Assembly: GCA_965203605.1 (NCBI GenBank) | Contig: OZ241902.1 | Location: 4,340,001 to 4,404,000 of the forward strand | Reading direction: 5' to 3' | Length of the DNA: 64,000 bases | Source of the DNA: JAPOUP01 sp965203605 | Lineage (GTDB): Bacteria > Pseudomonadota > Alphaproteobacteria > Rhodobacterales > Rhodobacteraceae | Shown: positions 37,872 to 50,226 of the stretch, piece by piece | Numbering within the stretch: the first letter of the stretch is position 1 | Layout: the number at the start of each line of letters is the position of its first letter | Translations under genes and position numbers: made by a program | The notes under the pieces: model-generated | What the model was told of the DNA's origin: nothing | Seen by the model: the letters and a program-made list of their open reading frames with translations, nothing else | The model's database searches: none

Positions 37872-37903
37872 CCCCACTTCCAGTCCAAAGTGCAACACCG
37901 GCC
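37872..37903 (+). repeat. Dispersed repeat, copy 5, with imperfect hairpin
   Basis: CCCCACTTCCAGTCCAAAGT continuing to ACACCGGCC, followed by CCATTCCC...GGGAGTGG, then GGAAGGGGGGTTTCCGG and a CCCGGGAACGGC tail as in the other copies. Confidence 0.8.
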
Positions 37904-38834
37904 ATTCCCGCAGCGGAGGGAGTGGCCGGAAGGGGGGTTTCCGGTGCCCCGGTTGCCTCGGATCCGGCCCGGGAACGGCCGTAGTCCCTATCGCTGTGAG
38001 GTTATCCGAGCCGTTCGGGCAGCGCACGCCTTCGCCCGGACGCGTTCGCAAAACCGGAATGTCCGGGGCAGTCGCCGGGATGTTCGCTCGTGTGCGAACG
38101 GGTCGGCTGAACGGTGCTGCGTTCCGCTGCCGAAACGGTGAAGTGTTGCATTTCGGGGTGGAACGGGCCCGTCTCGGGGTGTGGTGCCGCGAAGACCATG
38201 CGGCGGCCCAGAAAGTTCGGGACCGACGGTCTGACGCTGGTGCCGCCGCTTCCTCGGCGTTGCGGCAGGCATGTCCTTCCACCACAGATCCGCGACCCGC
38301 CAGTCCCGCGTGGCGAAGGGCATGTCCCGGACACCATGTCCTCCGCTTCGGCGCACCATGCCCTTTCCACCGGAAGCTGTGGTTTCGCGGCTCCGGAGTG
38401 GCCGGTCCAGTGTTTCGGCGAGGTGATCCGGGCCAGGGACGCGGATCCCCGGGCGAGGCACCCGCGGAAACGGCCCCGGATGGAACGCCTGCCGAACCGG
38501 AGCCGTCGCGAGGCCTGCCGAAACGGCCGGTGGTGCGTTCTGGAATGGAACTGGGGGTGGAACGGGGCGCACGGTTTCCGGGACCTGACGTCAGGCGGAG
38601 AGGACATGTCTGTCACGACACCCGGGTTGTGCGCAACGTTGGATCGATGAAGCGGGAGGCCCGCGGAGCCGTCAACTGGATGCCGTTGACTGGACCGGAC
38701 GCATTCCGCATCGCGGAACCGGAAACCCGGTCATATGCGCCACCGAAAGCGCGGTCGTCCATCGGTTGCACCCTGACTGTCACCCCGTTCCGGCCGACCT
38801 CCCGGCGTGGCCACCCAGACGGCAGTCCCCGGGT
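37904..38834. other. Non-coding accessory stretch upstream of the cobN 3' end
   Basis: About 930 GC-rich bases with long but uninformative open frames on both strands, none with recognisable motifs or ribosome sites. GTGTTGCATTTCGGGGTGGA at 38143 resembles the reverse of the dispersed-repeat core and may be a decayed inverted copy. Confidence 0.45.
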
Positions 38835-42590
<3,756 letters not shown>

Positions 42591-42930
42591 TGGCGTCCGT
42601 CCACGTTATCGGAGATCCGGTCGGGGATGCCGGTTCCGTCCGGTCACTCCACTGAAGCTCCCCGCCCCGGTATAGCACCGGTCCCACGGGGTTTCCATCC
42701 CCGGCCGTGGAAAGTCGATCCGGGCGTTACGTTCCGGGGTCCGCTGGTTCCGCCCGTTGGTCTGCCTTCCGTTTTCCCGCAGATGCGCGGCCCATGACCC
42801 TCTGACCCGCCAATGCCGGATCCCGCGCGAAGGGGCCCATCGTTCACTTCGCGCACGCGCCGCCGCCCTCCCGGACAAGGTCCCGGGACGGGGGGCGCGG
42901 GCCCCGTTTTCCGCACCGCTAACGGCGGTT
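42591..42930. other. Divergent intergenic region cobN / lipoprotein
   Basis: About 340 bases between divergent genes. The part next to cobN is partly copied at 54640-54690 together with the cobN 5' end. No cobalamin-riboswitch blocks are visible upstream of cobN. The lipoprotein frame stays open back to 42757, but without a convincing start. Confidence 0.5.
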
Positions 42931-44496
42931 ATGGTCGCCGCCGCGCTGGCCGTCGCGGGCTGCGGCGGAGGCGGGGGCGCGCCGACGCCGCCCGGCGGTA
43001 CGGCGGCGACGCAGGATCTGAAGGCCGCCGCGGACACGGCCCTCAAGGCGGCCGACACCGCGGTCAAGGCGGTGATGGACGACTCCGAGGACGCCAAGGT
43101 CACCGACGCCGACACGAAGGTGAAGGCCGCCGAGGCGGCGGTCATGAAGGTGCCCGCCGCGGAGCGCGGCGACCTCAGCCGGCGGCTCGGGGATATCAAG
43201 GACGCGTTTACCACTAGGCAGGCCTCCCGCACGGCCGCCATGAATGTGAAGGCCGACATGATGAAGGCGCAGGCGAAGGCGGTGTATGCCGGCATCGCCC
43301 CCTATGATGACGTTACCGACGATGTGGAACGGCGGTACGCGGTATGGAGCGACCAGGGACTTAGTGAGCTGCAGGTGGACGCCACCGTGAACGTCTCCGT
43401 CGGCGAGGCGGACGTCAAGAACCTGAAGCTTGACAAGGCCACCATGGTCCCGGCGCTCAAGGGCTGGAAGGGCGCGAGGTACACGCTGGCGGACGAGGGC
43501 ACCACCTACGAGGCGGAGGTCTACGACAACCGGTACAGTAAACCGAATGACAGGTTCAGGGTCGCGTGGACCATACAGAGTGACGGCCAGCTCAATGCGG
43601 CAGACACGCAAAACGGTAATGACAAGAAGATCAACTCCGTCACCGCAGCCGGGACTACCCGGATCGGAGGGCTTGGAGAAGTGTTGGCAGGCATAAGGGG
43701 CGAACACAGCGGGGTGCCCGGCACCTACTCCTGCACGCCGGCCCAAGGTTATGCCTGCGCAGTGGAGTTTCAGGTTGACAACCACCGTCTTGGCGGAGCG
43801 ACGGTGAACAACAATATACTCCAGGGGACGACCTACGCGACCTGGAGGTTCAGGCCCGACGACCCGGAGCAAAGGATAAAGCCTGATGCCGACCCCGCCT
43901 TCGTCACGTACGGCTACTGGATCCGGAAGGGGGCCGACGGGAAGTGGGACGTGAGCGCGTTCCATAACGCCAACAGAGGACCTGTCACTGCCATCTCCGG
44001 CCTCGACGGCGACACCAAGCTGGTGGGAACGGCGACGTATGGGGGCGGGGCCGCGGGCGTGTACGCCCTCAGCGACGGGGCCGGCACGTTCACCGCGGAC
44101 GCCGAGCTCGTCGCCGACTTCAGCGCCAACAGCGCCAGCGTCACGGGCACCATGAGCGTCACGGGCACCATCGACGGGTTCATGACCAGGGGGTTCACGG
44201 GCGGCGACGGCATGTCGCGGGACTGGTCCGTCAAGCTGCATAAGCTGGCCATCGGCGACGGCGGGGGGATGGCACCTGACACCAGCTCGGGTTCGACCGG
44301 CCTAACGCAGTGGACCATGGACGGAACCCCCGCGCTGGCCGCCGGAAAGTGGGAGGGCGCCTTCTACGAGAGGGGCGGCAACGGCCAGAGGCCGAAGACG
44401 GCGACCGGATCGTTCTACGCCGAGCACGGCATGTCCGGCAGGATGGTCGGCGCGTTCGGCGTGACGGACCCCAAAACCGACGAGCCACTCGAGTAG
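42931..44496 (+). CDS. Surface lipoprotein with TbpB-like C-terminal domain
   Basis: The 521-residue protein begins VAAALAVAGC (lipobox), then a Gly linker and one short helical region (DADTKVKAAEAAVMKV). It then has a C-terminal beta-rich part ending HGMSGRMVGAFGVTDP. A G-K-W/SFYAEHG...MVGAFG ending is that of TbpB-like beta-barrel lipoproteins, which other bacteria export to the surface with Slam. From 43248 on, the sequence is identical as far as I can check to the split copy at 45948-49066, while the N-terminus differs, so the gene is chimeric. The ATG at 42931 gives a very short uncharged signal; the frame extends upstream to a TTG at 42757. A terminator follows at 44536. Confidence 0.75.
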   Translation: MVAAALAVAGCGGGGGAPTPPGGTAATQDLKAAADTALKAADTAVKAVMDDSEDAKVTDADTKVKAAEAAVMKVPAAERGDLSRRLGDIKDAFTTRQASRTAAMNVKADMMKAQAKAVYAGIAPYDDVTDDVERRYAVWSDQGLSELQVDATVNVSVGEADVKNLKLDKATMVPALKGWKGARYTLADEGTTYEAEVYDNRYSKPNDRFRVAWTIQSDGQLNAADTQNGNDKKINSVTAAGTTRIGGLGEVLAGIRGEHSGVPGTYSCTPAQGYACAVEFQVDNHRLGGATVNNNILQGTTYATWRFRPDDPEQRIKPDADPAFVTYGYWIRKGADGKWDVSAFHNANRGPVTAISGLDGDTKLVGTATYGGGAAGVYALSDGAGTFTADAELVADFSANSASVTGTMSVTGTIDGFMTRGFTGGDGMSRDWSVKLHKLAIGDGGGMAPDTSSGSTGLTQWTMDGTPALAAGKWEGAFYERGGNGQRPKTATGSFYAEHGMSGRMVGAFGVTDPKTDEPLE

Positions 44497-44535
44497 CGGG
44501 GCCCGGGCGGAGCCCCCGCCCGGCCCGACCTCCCC

Positions 44536-44564
44536 GACCCCCGGCGGCCCCGCCGCCGGGGGTC
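44536..44564 (+). terminator. Rho-independent-type terminator of the lipoprotein gene
   Basis: GACCCCCGGCGGC and its perfect inverse form a 13-bp stem with a 3-base loop, followed by TTTC. The same hairpin follows the split copy (minus strand, about 45963-45991). Close relatives lie at 54222 and 55022. Confidence 0.75.
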
Positions 44565-44582
44565 TTTCGATTCCGGGAGGCC

Positions 44583-45545
44583 GGTGACCCCCATGCCTCC
44601 GTCAGGCGGATACGGGAACCTTCCATGGGCCATCGGCCACTTCCCGGCGGCCTTCTCCCGCCGGCCCCAGGATGGCGATGGCGGACGGGCATGTGCCGGA
44701 ACCCGCCGGCGGCGAGGCGGCAGTGGACGCGGTCGCCAACGACCTGGTGACCGTCCTCCGGCAGCCCGCCGGTCTCGGGCGGCGTCACGGTGATGCCGGG
44801 CACCGGGGCCTTGCCGTCAGGCGCAGTCCGGCGTCTTTCAACGGGACACTGTGGACTCGATGCCTCTTTCGTGCATATCACCGGACCAATACACAGGAAC
44901 CGGCCGGGCTGGGGCTGGATCCGTCCTAAATCCACCTTCAGGACCAGACGCGGCACCGGATCAATGCTGCCGGAACGTCAACCTACACTGGAATCACGGG
45001 ATATCCGGGACAGTTGGCCGTTCCTTTCGCCGCCCCGGACACAATATGGCCACGAGCGGCTATGTCGGCATCGAGTCAACAGTGGTACATTGAAAGGTCC
45101 GGCGTCACCCACCGGATCGCCGCGCTCCTTCCGGCGCCCCGGCCTGCCGCCGCGGCGGCTGCCGCCGCTGTCCTGCCCGTCCGCCCGTCCGTCCCCGATC
45201 CCGCATGCGCCGCCATGGCGGCCCCCGAAGTGATCCGCCCCGATGGCCAGTCGCTGACGGGCGATGCCCTATACTGTCAAGCGGAAAAGGGACGGGTGGG
45301 ACCCGACCGGACGCCGCACTTTGGCCGCTTAAGGTCACGCCGCATCCAGCGCGACCGGCCCGGAAGGAGCCACCCCCCGGCAGTCGAGGCAGCCAGGGAG
45401 CGGGTGGCAGGCCCGGCCCGCCGCATGACACAGGCCCCGACGCAGGGCCGGTCGCCGACAGCGCCCCGGCTTCCGGCAGATGCCCGAAGCGGGGGGCTTT
45501 CCTGTCCGAACGCCGGGAGAACTCATCCGAATGCCATTGGCCGCC
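44583..45545 (+). mobile_element. Nested remnants of insertion sequence B, IS66 and insertion sequence A
   Basis: 44583-44640 matches, in inverse, the 5' end of insertion sequence B (GTTCCCGTATCCGCCTGAC at 61514). 45335-45545 matches the 3' end of insertion sequence B (59602-59805), ending CATCCGAATGCCATTGG like its terminal repeat. Between them lie pieces shared with the IS66 relic upstream region (44671-44770 and 45181-45312, compare 25038-25312) and the 264-bp mini-element at 44834-45097. No gene is intact. Confidence 0.6.
44834..45097 (+). mobile_element. Miniature derivative of insertion sequence A
   Basis: The left end (CTTTCA, GGACACTGTGGACTCGA) and right end (ATCGAGTCAACAGTGGTACA then TTGAAAGG) match the ends of the 2.2-kb element at 932-3135. 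The last codons of the transposase survive as GIESTVVH (IESTVLH in the full element). The interior has lost nearly all coding sequence, giving a MITE-like, non-autonomous copy. Confidence 0.7.
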
Positions 45546-45948
45546 GGGGGCGACTGTCGACGGCGGACCGGGGGGGATTCCGGCGGGCGGAGGCGCCTCG
45601 CCACGGCGCGACGGTCAGGATGGCGGCTGCGCTGGCAGCCTGGGGACGCCAGGGGCTGGCGGAGGGAGAAGGCGGCCGGGGACGTTCCCTGAGGACCCCG
45701 ACGTGCCGCCGGACATGGACTCTGGCGGGAACGCGCCGCCTCCTGTGAAGCCCGGCCAGCGCAGCTGGCCCTTCGCCTGTAATGTTGGGCGAATCGGCCT
45801 CCTGCCCGTCATCACCACACCGGCCGCGTTGCAGAGGCGGGCGTTCCAGCCGAGAAACCGCTGAAAACCGACGGTCTGGACGCGAAGACCATTTGCCGAA
45901 GCCCCCGAAGTTCCGCTTAACCGCTTGCGGCTCCTCGCCAGCGCGGCC
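45546..45948. other. Non-coding stretch
   Basis: About 400 bases between IS debris and the inverted lipoprotein copy. A minus-strand frame continues through it from 46217 without recognisable motifs. No gene called. Confidence 0.4.
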
Positions 45949-46030
45949 TCCCGGAATCGAAAGACCCCCGGCGGCGGGGCCGCCGGGGGTCGGGGAGGTC
46001 GGGCCGGGCGGGGGCTCCGCCCGGGCCCCG

Positions 46031-46852
46031 CTACTCGAGTGGCTCGTCGGTTTTGGGGTCCGTCACGCCGAACGCGCCGACCATCCTGCCGGACATGCCG
46101 TGCTCGGCGTAGAACGATCCGGTCGCCGTCTTCGGCCTCTGGCCGTTGCCGCCCCTCTCGTAGAAGGCGCCCTCCCACTTTCCGGCGGCCAGCGCGGGGG
46201 TTCCGTCCATGGTCCACTGCGTTAGGCCGGTCGAACCCGAGCTGGTGTCAGGTGCCATCCCCCCGCCGTCGCCGATGGCCAGCTTATGCAGCTTGACGGA
46301 CCAGTCCCGCGACATGCCGTCGCCGCCCGTGAACCCCCTGGTCATGAACCCGTCGATGGTGCCCGTGACGCTCATGGTGCCCGTGACGCTGGCGCTGTTG
46401 GCGCTGAAGTCGGCGACGAGCTCGGCGTCCGCGGTGAACGTGCCGGCCCCGTCGCTGAGGGCGTACACGCCCGCGGCCCCGCCCCCATACGTCGCCGTTC
46501 CCACCAGCTTGGTGTCGCCGTCGAGGCCGGAGATGGCAGTGACAGGTCCTCTGTTGGCGTTATGGAACGCGCTCACGTCCCACTTCCCGTCGGCCCCCTT
46601 CCGGATCCAGTAGCCGTACGTGACGAAGGCGGGGTCGGCATCAGGCTTTATCCTTTGCTCCGGGTCGTCGGGCCTGAACCTCCAGGTCGCGTAGGTCGTC
46701 CCCTGGAGTATATTGTTGTTCACCGTCGCTCCGCCAAGACGGTGGTTGTCAACCTGAAACTCCACTGCGCAGGCATAACCTTGGGCCGGCGTGCAGGAGT
46801 AGGTGCCGGGCACCCCGCTGTGTTCGCCCCTTATGCCTGCCAACACTTCTCC
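46031..46852 (-). pseudogene. 3' half of a surface lipoprotein gene, cut off by the IS110-family element
   Basis: The translation is identical, residue for residue, to the last 273 residues of the 42931-44496 protein, and its terminator is also copied. Similarity starts exactly at the left end of the IS at 46853. The 5' half is on the other side of the IS (48634-50037), so this was one gene before insertion. Confidence 0.9.
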
Positions 46853-46978
46853 AGATGCCATGAGACACGCCGCCGTTTGCCTTCGCGGGTGATTCGGTGC
46901 AAGGGAATGACGATGTTTCAACATGTTGTGGCGGGGGGCCATTTGACGGCAACCCCCGCCCTGTGAAAGGAGAATGAA

Positions 46979-48283
46979 ATGACTGATTCGAAAACCCCCT
47001 TCGAGGGCGACGTTACCACGGTCTACGCGGCGTTGGAAGTGAGCGGCACCAGCTGGATACTGGCGGTGGGCGATCCGTCCGACACGTCGAAAGCCGGCGT
47101 GCACAGACTGGCGCCGCATGACGTTGACGGCCTGCTGGGCAGGCTCGGGCGGGCGCGGGAGCGCGCTGTCGGGGCCGCCGGCGATGTCCGGGTGAAGCTG
47201 GTGTACGAGGCTGGCTACGAGGGCTTCTGGCTGGCCCGCCGGCTGGAGGGGGAGGACCCCGGGGTTGTGGTCTGCGACCCCGCGAGCCTGGAGGTGGTGC
47301 GCAGGAAGAAAAAGGTGAAGACGGACCGGATCGACGCCCGCCGGATGGTCCGGGCGCTCAGGGCGTGGGACGGCGGCGACCGGGACGCGATGTCGCGGGT
47401 GCGGGTCCCGACGGTCGCGGAGGAGGACAGGAAGCGGCTTCTGCGCCGGCGGGAGCGTCTGGTGCAGGAGCGCCGCCGGCTCGCGAACGCGGTGGGTGGG
47501 CTTCTGAGGCTGCACGGCATATGCGGTGCGCGTCCGGAGAGGCCGGGGTTCCGGGAGCGGCTCGTCGGGATGGAGACCGGCTACGGGACGCCGCTGCCGC
47601 CGGAGCTGCTCGCGGAGATTGGGGGCATGCTGGATCGGCTGGAGCTGGTGGCCGCGGAGCTGAAGGTGGTCGAGGCGAGGAAGGCGGAGATTCTGGAGGC
47701 GTCGGGCCGGGCCCTCGACAGCCTTCACGCGGATGCCGACCGGCCTCCCGCCGCCCCGGCTCCCCGGAAGGAGGCGCCCGATCCGGAAAGAGCCGCCCGG
47801 AAGGAGGGGTCGCGCGGAGCGGATCCGGCCGGTGCGCCCGCTGGCAGGCCGCGGGCGGCCCCGGCGAACACCCACCACGCGGCGGCGCTGGTCCGGCTTC
47901 GCGGGATCGGCCCGAACGACGCGCTGATGCTGGGCGGCGAGCTCTTCTACCGGGAGTTCCGCAACCGCCGGCAGCTGGCCAGCCTCGCGGGGCTGGCGCC
48001 GGTGCCCTTCGCGAGCGGGGGCGTCGACCACGACCAGGGGATCAGCAAGTCCGGCAGCGCCATGCTGCGCAGGCACCTCGTGCAGATGGCCTGGCGCTGG
48101 CTGCAACACCAGCCGGAGAGTGCGCTGTCCGCGTGGTTCCGGAGCTACGTGAGCGCCCGCGACGGGCGGTCGCGCAGGCGGGGGATCGTGGCGCTGGCGC
48201 GTAAGCTGCTGGTCGCGCTGTGGCGGTTCGCCACCACCGGGCTGGTGCCGGAGGGCGCCGTCCTGTCCGGGGCACGGGCGTAG
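46979..48283 (+). CDS. IS110-family transposase (DEDD recombinase)
   Basis: Encodes 434 residues. The N-terminal RuvC-like DEDD domain has YAALEVSGTSW (the usual first Asp is Glu here), VYEAGYEGFWLARRL, and KKVKTDRIDARRM. A middle helical region and a low-complexity Pro/Ala/Arg linker (about residues 250-300) follow. The C-terminal Transposase_20 domain has LVRLRGIGPNDALMLGGELF, RQLASLAGLAPVPF and the catalytic-Ser region QGISKSGSAMLRRHLVQMAW. AGGAG lies upstream of the ATG. The frame is intact, so the element may be active. In this family, target choice is guided by an RNA made from the element's own non-coding end. Confidence 0.93.
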   Translation: MTDSKTPFEGDVTTVYAALEVSGTSWILAVGDPSDTSKAGVHRLAPHDVDGLLGRLGRARERAVGAAGDVRVKLVYEAGYEGFWLARRLEGEDPGVVVCDPASLEVVRRKKKVKTDRIDARRMVRALRAWDGGDRDAMSRVRVPTVAEEDRKRLLRRRERLVQERRRLANAVGGLLRLHGICGARPERPGFRERLVGMETGYGTPLPPELLAEIGGMLDRLELVAAELKVVEARKAEILEASGRALDSLHADADRPPAAPAPRKEAPDPERAARKEGSRGADPAGAPAGRPRAAPANTHHAAALVRLRGIGPNDALMLGGELFYREFRNRRQLASLAGLAPVPFASGGVDHDQGISKSGSAMLRRHLVQMAWRWLQHQPESALSAWFRSYVSARDGRSRRRGIVALARKLLVALWRFATTGLVPEGAVLSGARA

Positions 48284-48618
48284 GAGGGCAACGGAACACC
48301 CGGGCGGCCCGACGGGGCCTCCGGGGAACCCGGGCAGGGCGTGTGACCGCAGGAGGGCCTGGTTCGCCGCAGGACGCGGCACCGTCCATTCCAGATGGGT
48401 CCCGCCCCCCGGAACGTCGCACCGGCCCGAATCGGGCATGATGGTCACGGGGCCGGCACCGGCCAACCGAACCGGATAAGAGGCTGGACGCGTCGTTGAG
48501 CGCGTCATGGAACAGCGACGTTCTGTCTGGACTTCCCCGTTGGCGCGGAAGCCGCCCCCAGACGGAGGAACCGACGATGTGAGGCCATGAAAGGGATTCA
48601 TGAAAAAGGGCTTGACCT
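48284..48618 (+). ncRNA. Candidate bridge/seek RNA region of the IS110-family element
   Basis: About 335 bases lie between the transposase stop and the right sub-terminal repeat, with no credible gene. In IS1111-type elements the guide RNA is made from this 3' non-coding region. The left non-coding part is only 126 bases. No structure was computed; the call rests on position and family knowledge. Confidence 0.45.
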
Positions 48619-48633
48619 GGCGGGTCTCATAAG

Positions 48634-50037
48634 AAGCCCTCCGATCCGGGTAGTCCCGGCTGCGGTGACGGAGTTGATCTTCTTGTCATTACCGTTTTGC
48701 GTGTCTGCCGCATTGAGCTGGCCGTCACTCTGTATGGTCCACGCGACCCTGAACCTGTCATTCGGTTTACTGTACCGGTTGTCGTAGACCTCCGCCTCGT
48801 AGGTGGTGCCCTCGTCCGCCAGCGTGTACCTCGCGCCCTTCCAGCCCTTGAGCGCCGGGACCATGGTGGCCTTGTCAAGCTTCAGGTTCTTGACGTCCGC
48901 CTCGCCGACGGAGACGTTCACGGTGGCGTCCACCTGCAGCTCACTAAGTCCCTGGTCGCTCCATACCGCGTACCGCCGTTCCACATCGTCGGTAACGTCA
49001 TCATAGGGGGCGATGCCGGCATACACCGCCTTCGCCTGCGCCTTCATCATGTCGGCCTTCTCCTTCCTCTTCCGCTCTTGGTACGCCAAGCGGGAGGCCT
49101 TCGCCCGGTCGAGCGATCCCTCGTGCACGGCAAGCGCCGTGCGGAGCATCTGCCTGCTTCCGTCTGGAATGTCCGCGCCGTCGATCCTGGCCCTGGCCGC
49201 GTCGATCGCGCCTTGGGCGGAGGTCACGTCGCCGTCACCGGACATGTCGGTGACCACGCCGACCGCCGTCATGGCCGCCGCGATCTCGGTGTCCGTGATG
49301 TCCCTGACGATGCCGGCGACGCGCTCGTCCTCCTTCCGCACATCCTCCGCATCAAGAAGGGTCTTCGCCGAAGCGATCCGCGCCGGCGCCTGGCCCGCCT
49401 CGCTGCCATACCTGGCCTTCTGCGCTTCGGTCAGGTGCCCGCCCGCCGCGATCGCCGCATTCAGGGCGGCCAGGGCCTCCCCGGCCGCGGTGACCTGTGC
49501 GGCCGTCGGGGTTGAGCCCGCATCCGACAGCGCCTTGAGGGCCGCTGCGAGCGTCATGGAGGCGCCCATGACCGCGTTCAGCTGCTCCTGCCGGTCCACG
49601 GCTGTCTGGGCGGCGGCAAGTTTCGTCCTGTACGTCGCCCTGTCGGCATCGCTCACGTCGGCCGCGCCGTCCAGCGCCGCCCTGAGGGCCGCGATGTCCG
49701 CCTTGGCGGCGGCGATCCTCTCCGCGTCCGACAGGTCGGACGTGTCGATCTCTCCGGCGTCCGCCAGCGCCTTCCTCTGGGCCGTCACGCGGGCCATCGT
49801 CGCCAGCGCCGTCCTGCGCGCGGCGGCCGCCGCCTGCAGCCTGGCAAGCTCCGCGCCGGAAACGTCAGCCACCGCATCGGCAACCGCCCTGTCGACCGCG
49901 GCGTCCGTCGTGGCCGCCGCGATGGCCGCGGCCGCCGTGTCGTAGGCCGACATCTGCGTACCACCACCATTGCCGGCCGGCGCACCGCCGCCCCCGCCGC
50001 CCCCGCAGCCCGCGAGGGCCAGCGCTCCGGCGACCAT
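48634..50037 (-). pseudogene. 5' part of a surface lipoprotein gene, interrupted by the IS110-family element
   Basis: From the ATG at 50037 the product has the lipobox ALALAGC, a Gly-rich linker, a long Ala-rich helical region and one helical repeat (RIDGADIPDGSRQMLRTALA), then KADMMKAQAKAVYAGIAPYD and on to TTRIGGL at the insertion point. From 49066 down to 48634 it is identical to 43248-43674. A GTG at 50121 would add an Arg-rich leader, giving a more usual signal peptide. The gene diverges from the nuclease at 50227 across 189 bases. Confidence 0.85.
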
Positions 50038-50226
50038 AACCGCCGTTGAAACGCCGGAACCCGGGCCCTTCCTGCGACCCGGCGGGACGCACCCGCGGGA
50101 CCGGCGTGGCCCGGCGCGCACCTCCCGGGCGGCCCACGCCGGAAAGGCGTGGCGCGGGCTGCGGTTTCACGGTAAGATGGCGAGAGCCCCGCAGGGGCCT
50201 CCCGCAGGCAACGAACGGAGTGACCG
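50038..50226. promoter_or_regulatory. Divergent control region, lipoprotein / nuclease
   Basis: The 189-base region drives genes both ways and matches 57809-57957 in its outer parts: GAAACGCCGGAA beside the lipoprotein start, and GCGTGGCGCGGG in the middle. CGAACGGAG serves as the nuclease ribosome site. No clear sigma-70 boxes were found. Confidence 0.5.

Larger units (their letters stand above)
46853..48633 (+). mobile_element. IS110-family element, IS1111-like
   Basis: The boundaries are set by comparison with the uninterrupted copy: the insertion lies where 43674/43675 would be (within one or two bases). Sub-terminal inverted repeats ATGAGACACGCC (46860-46871) and its near-inverse (48619-48630) agree at 11 of 12 positions, a feature of the IS1111 group. 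No target duplication of more than one base is seen, as expected for IS110 elements. Confidence 0.85.

Noticed and set aside
42591..42760. Cobalamin riboswitch upstream of cobN
   Set aside because: The leader lacks the B12 box and the GCCACTG and GGGAAGG blocks on the minus strand.
46853..46900. Match of the IS110 left end (GTCTCATGGCATCTGG in reverse) to the 3' end of the AAA ATPase at 4660-4680
   Set aside because: The 16-base match lies inside the IS end, whose boundary is fixed by the empty site. No further homology extends from it, so chance is likely.
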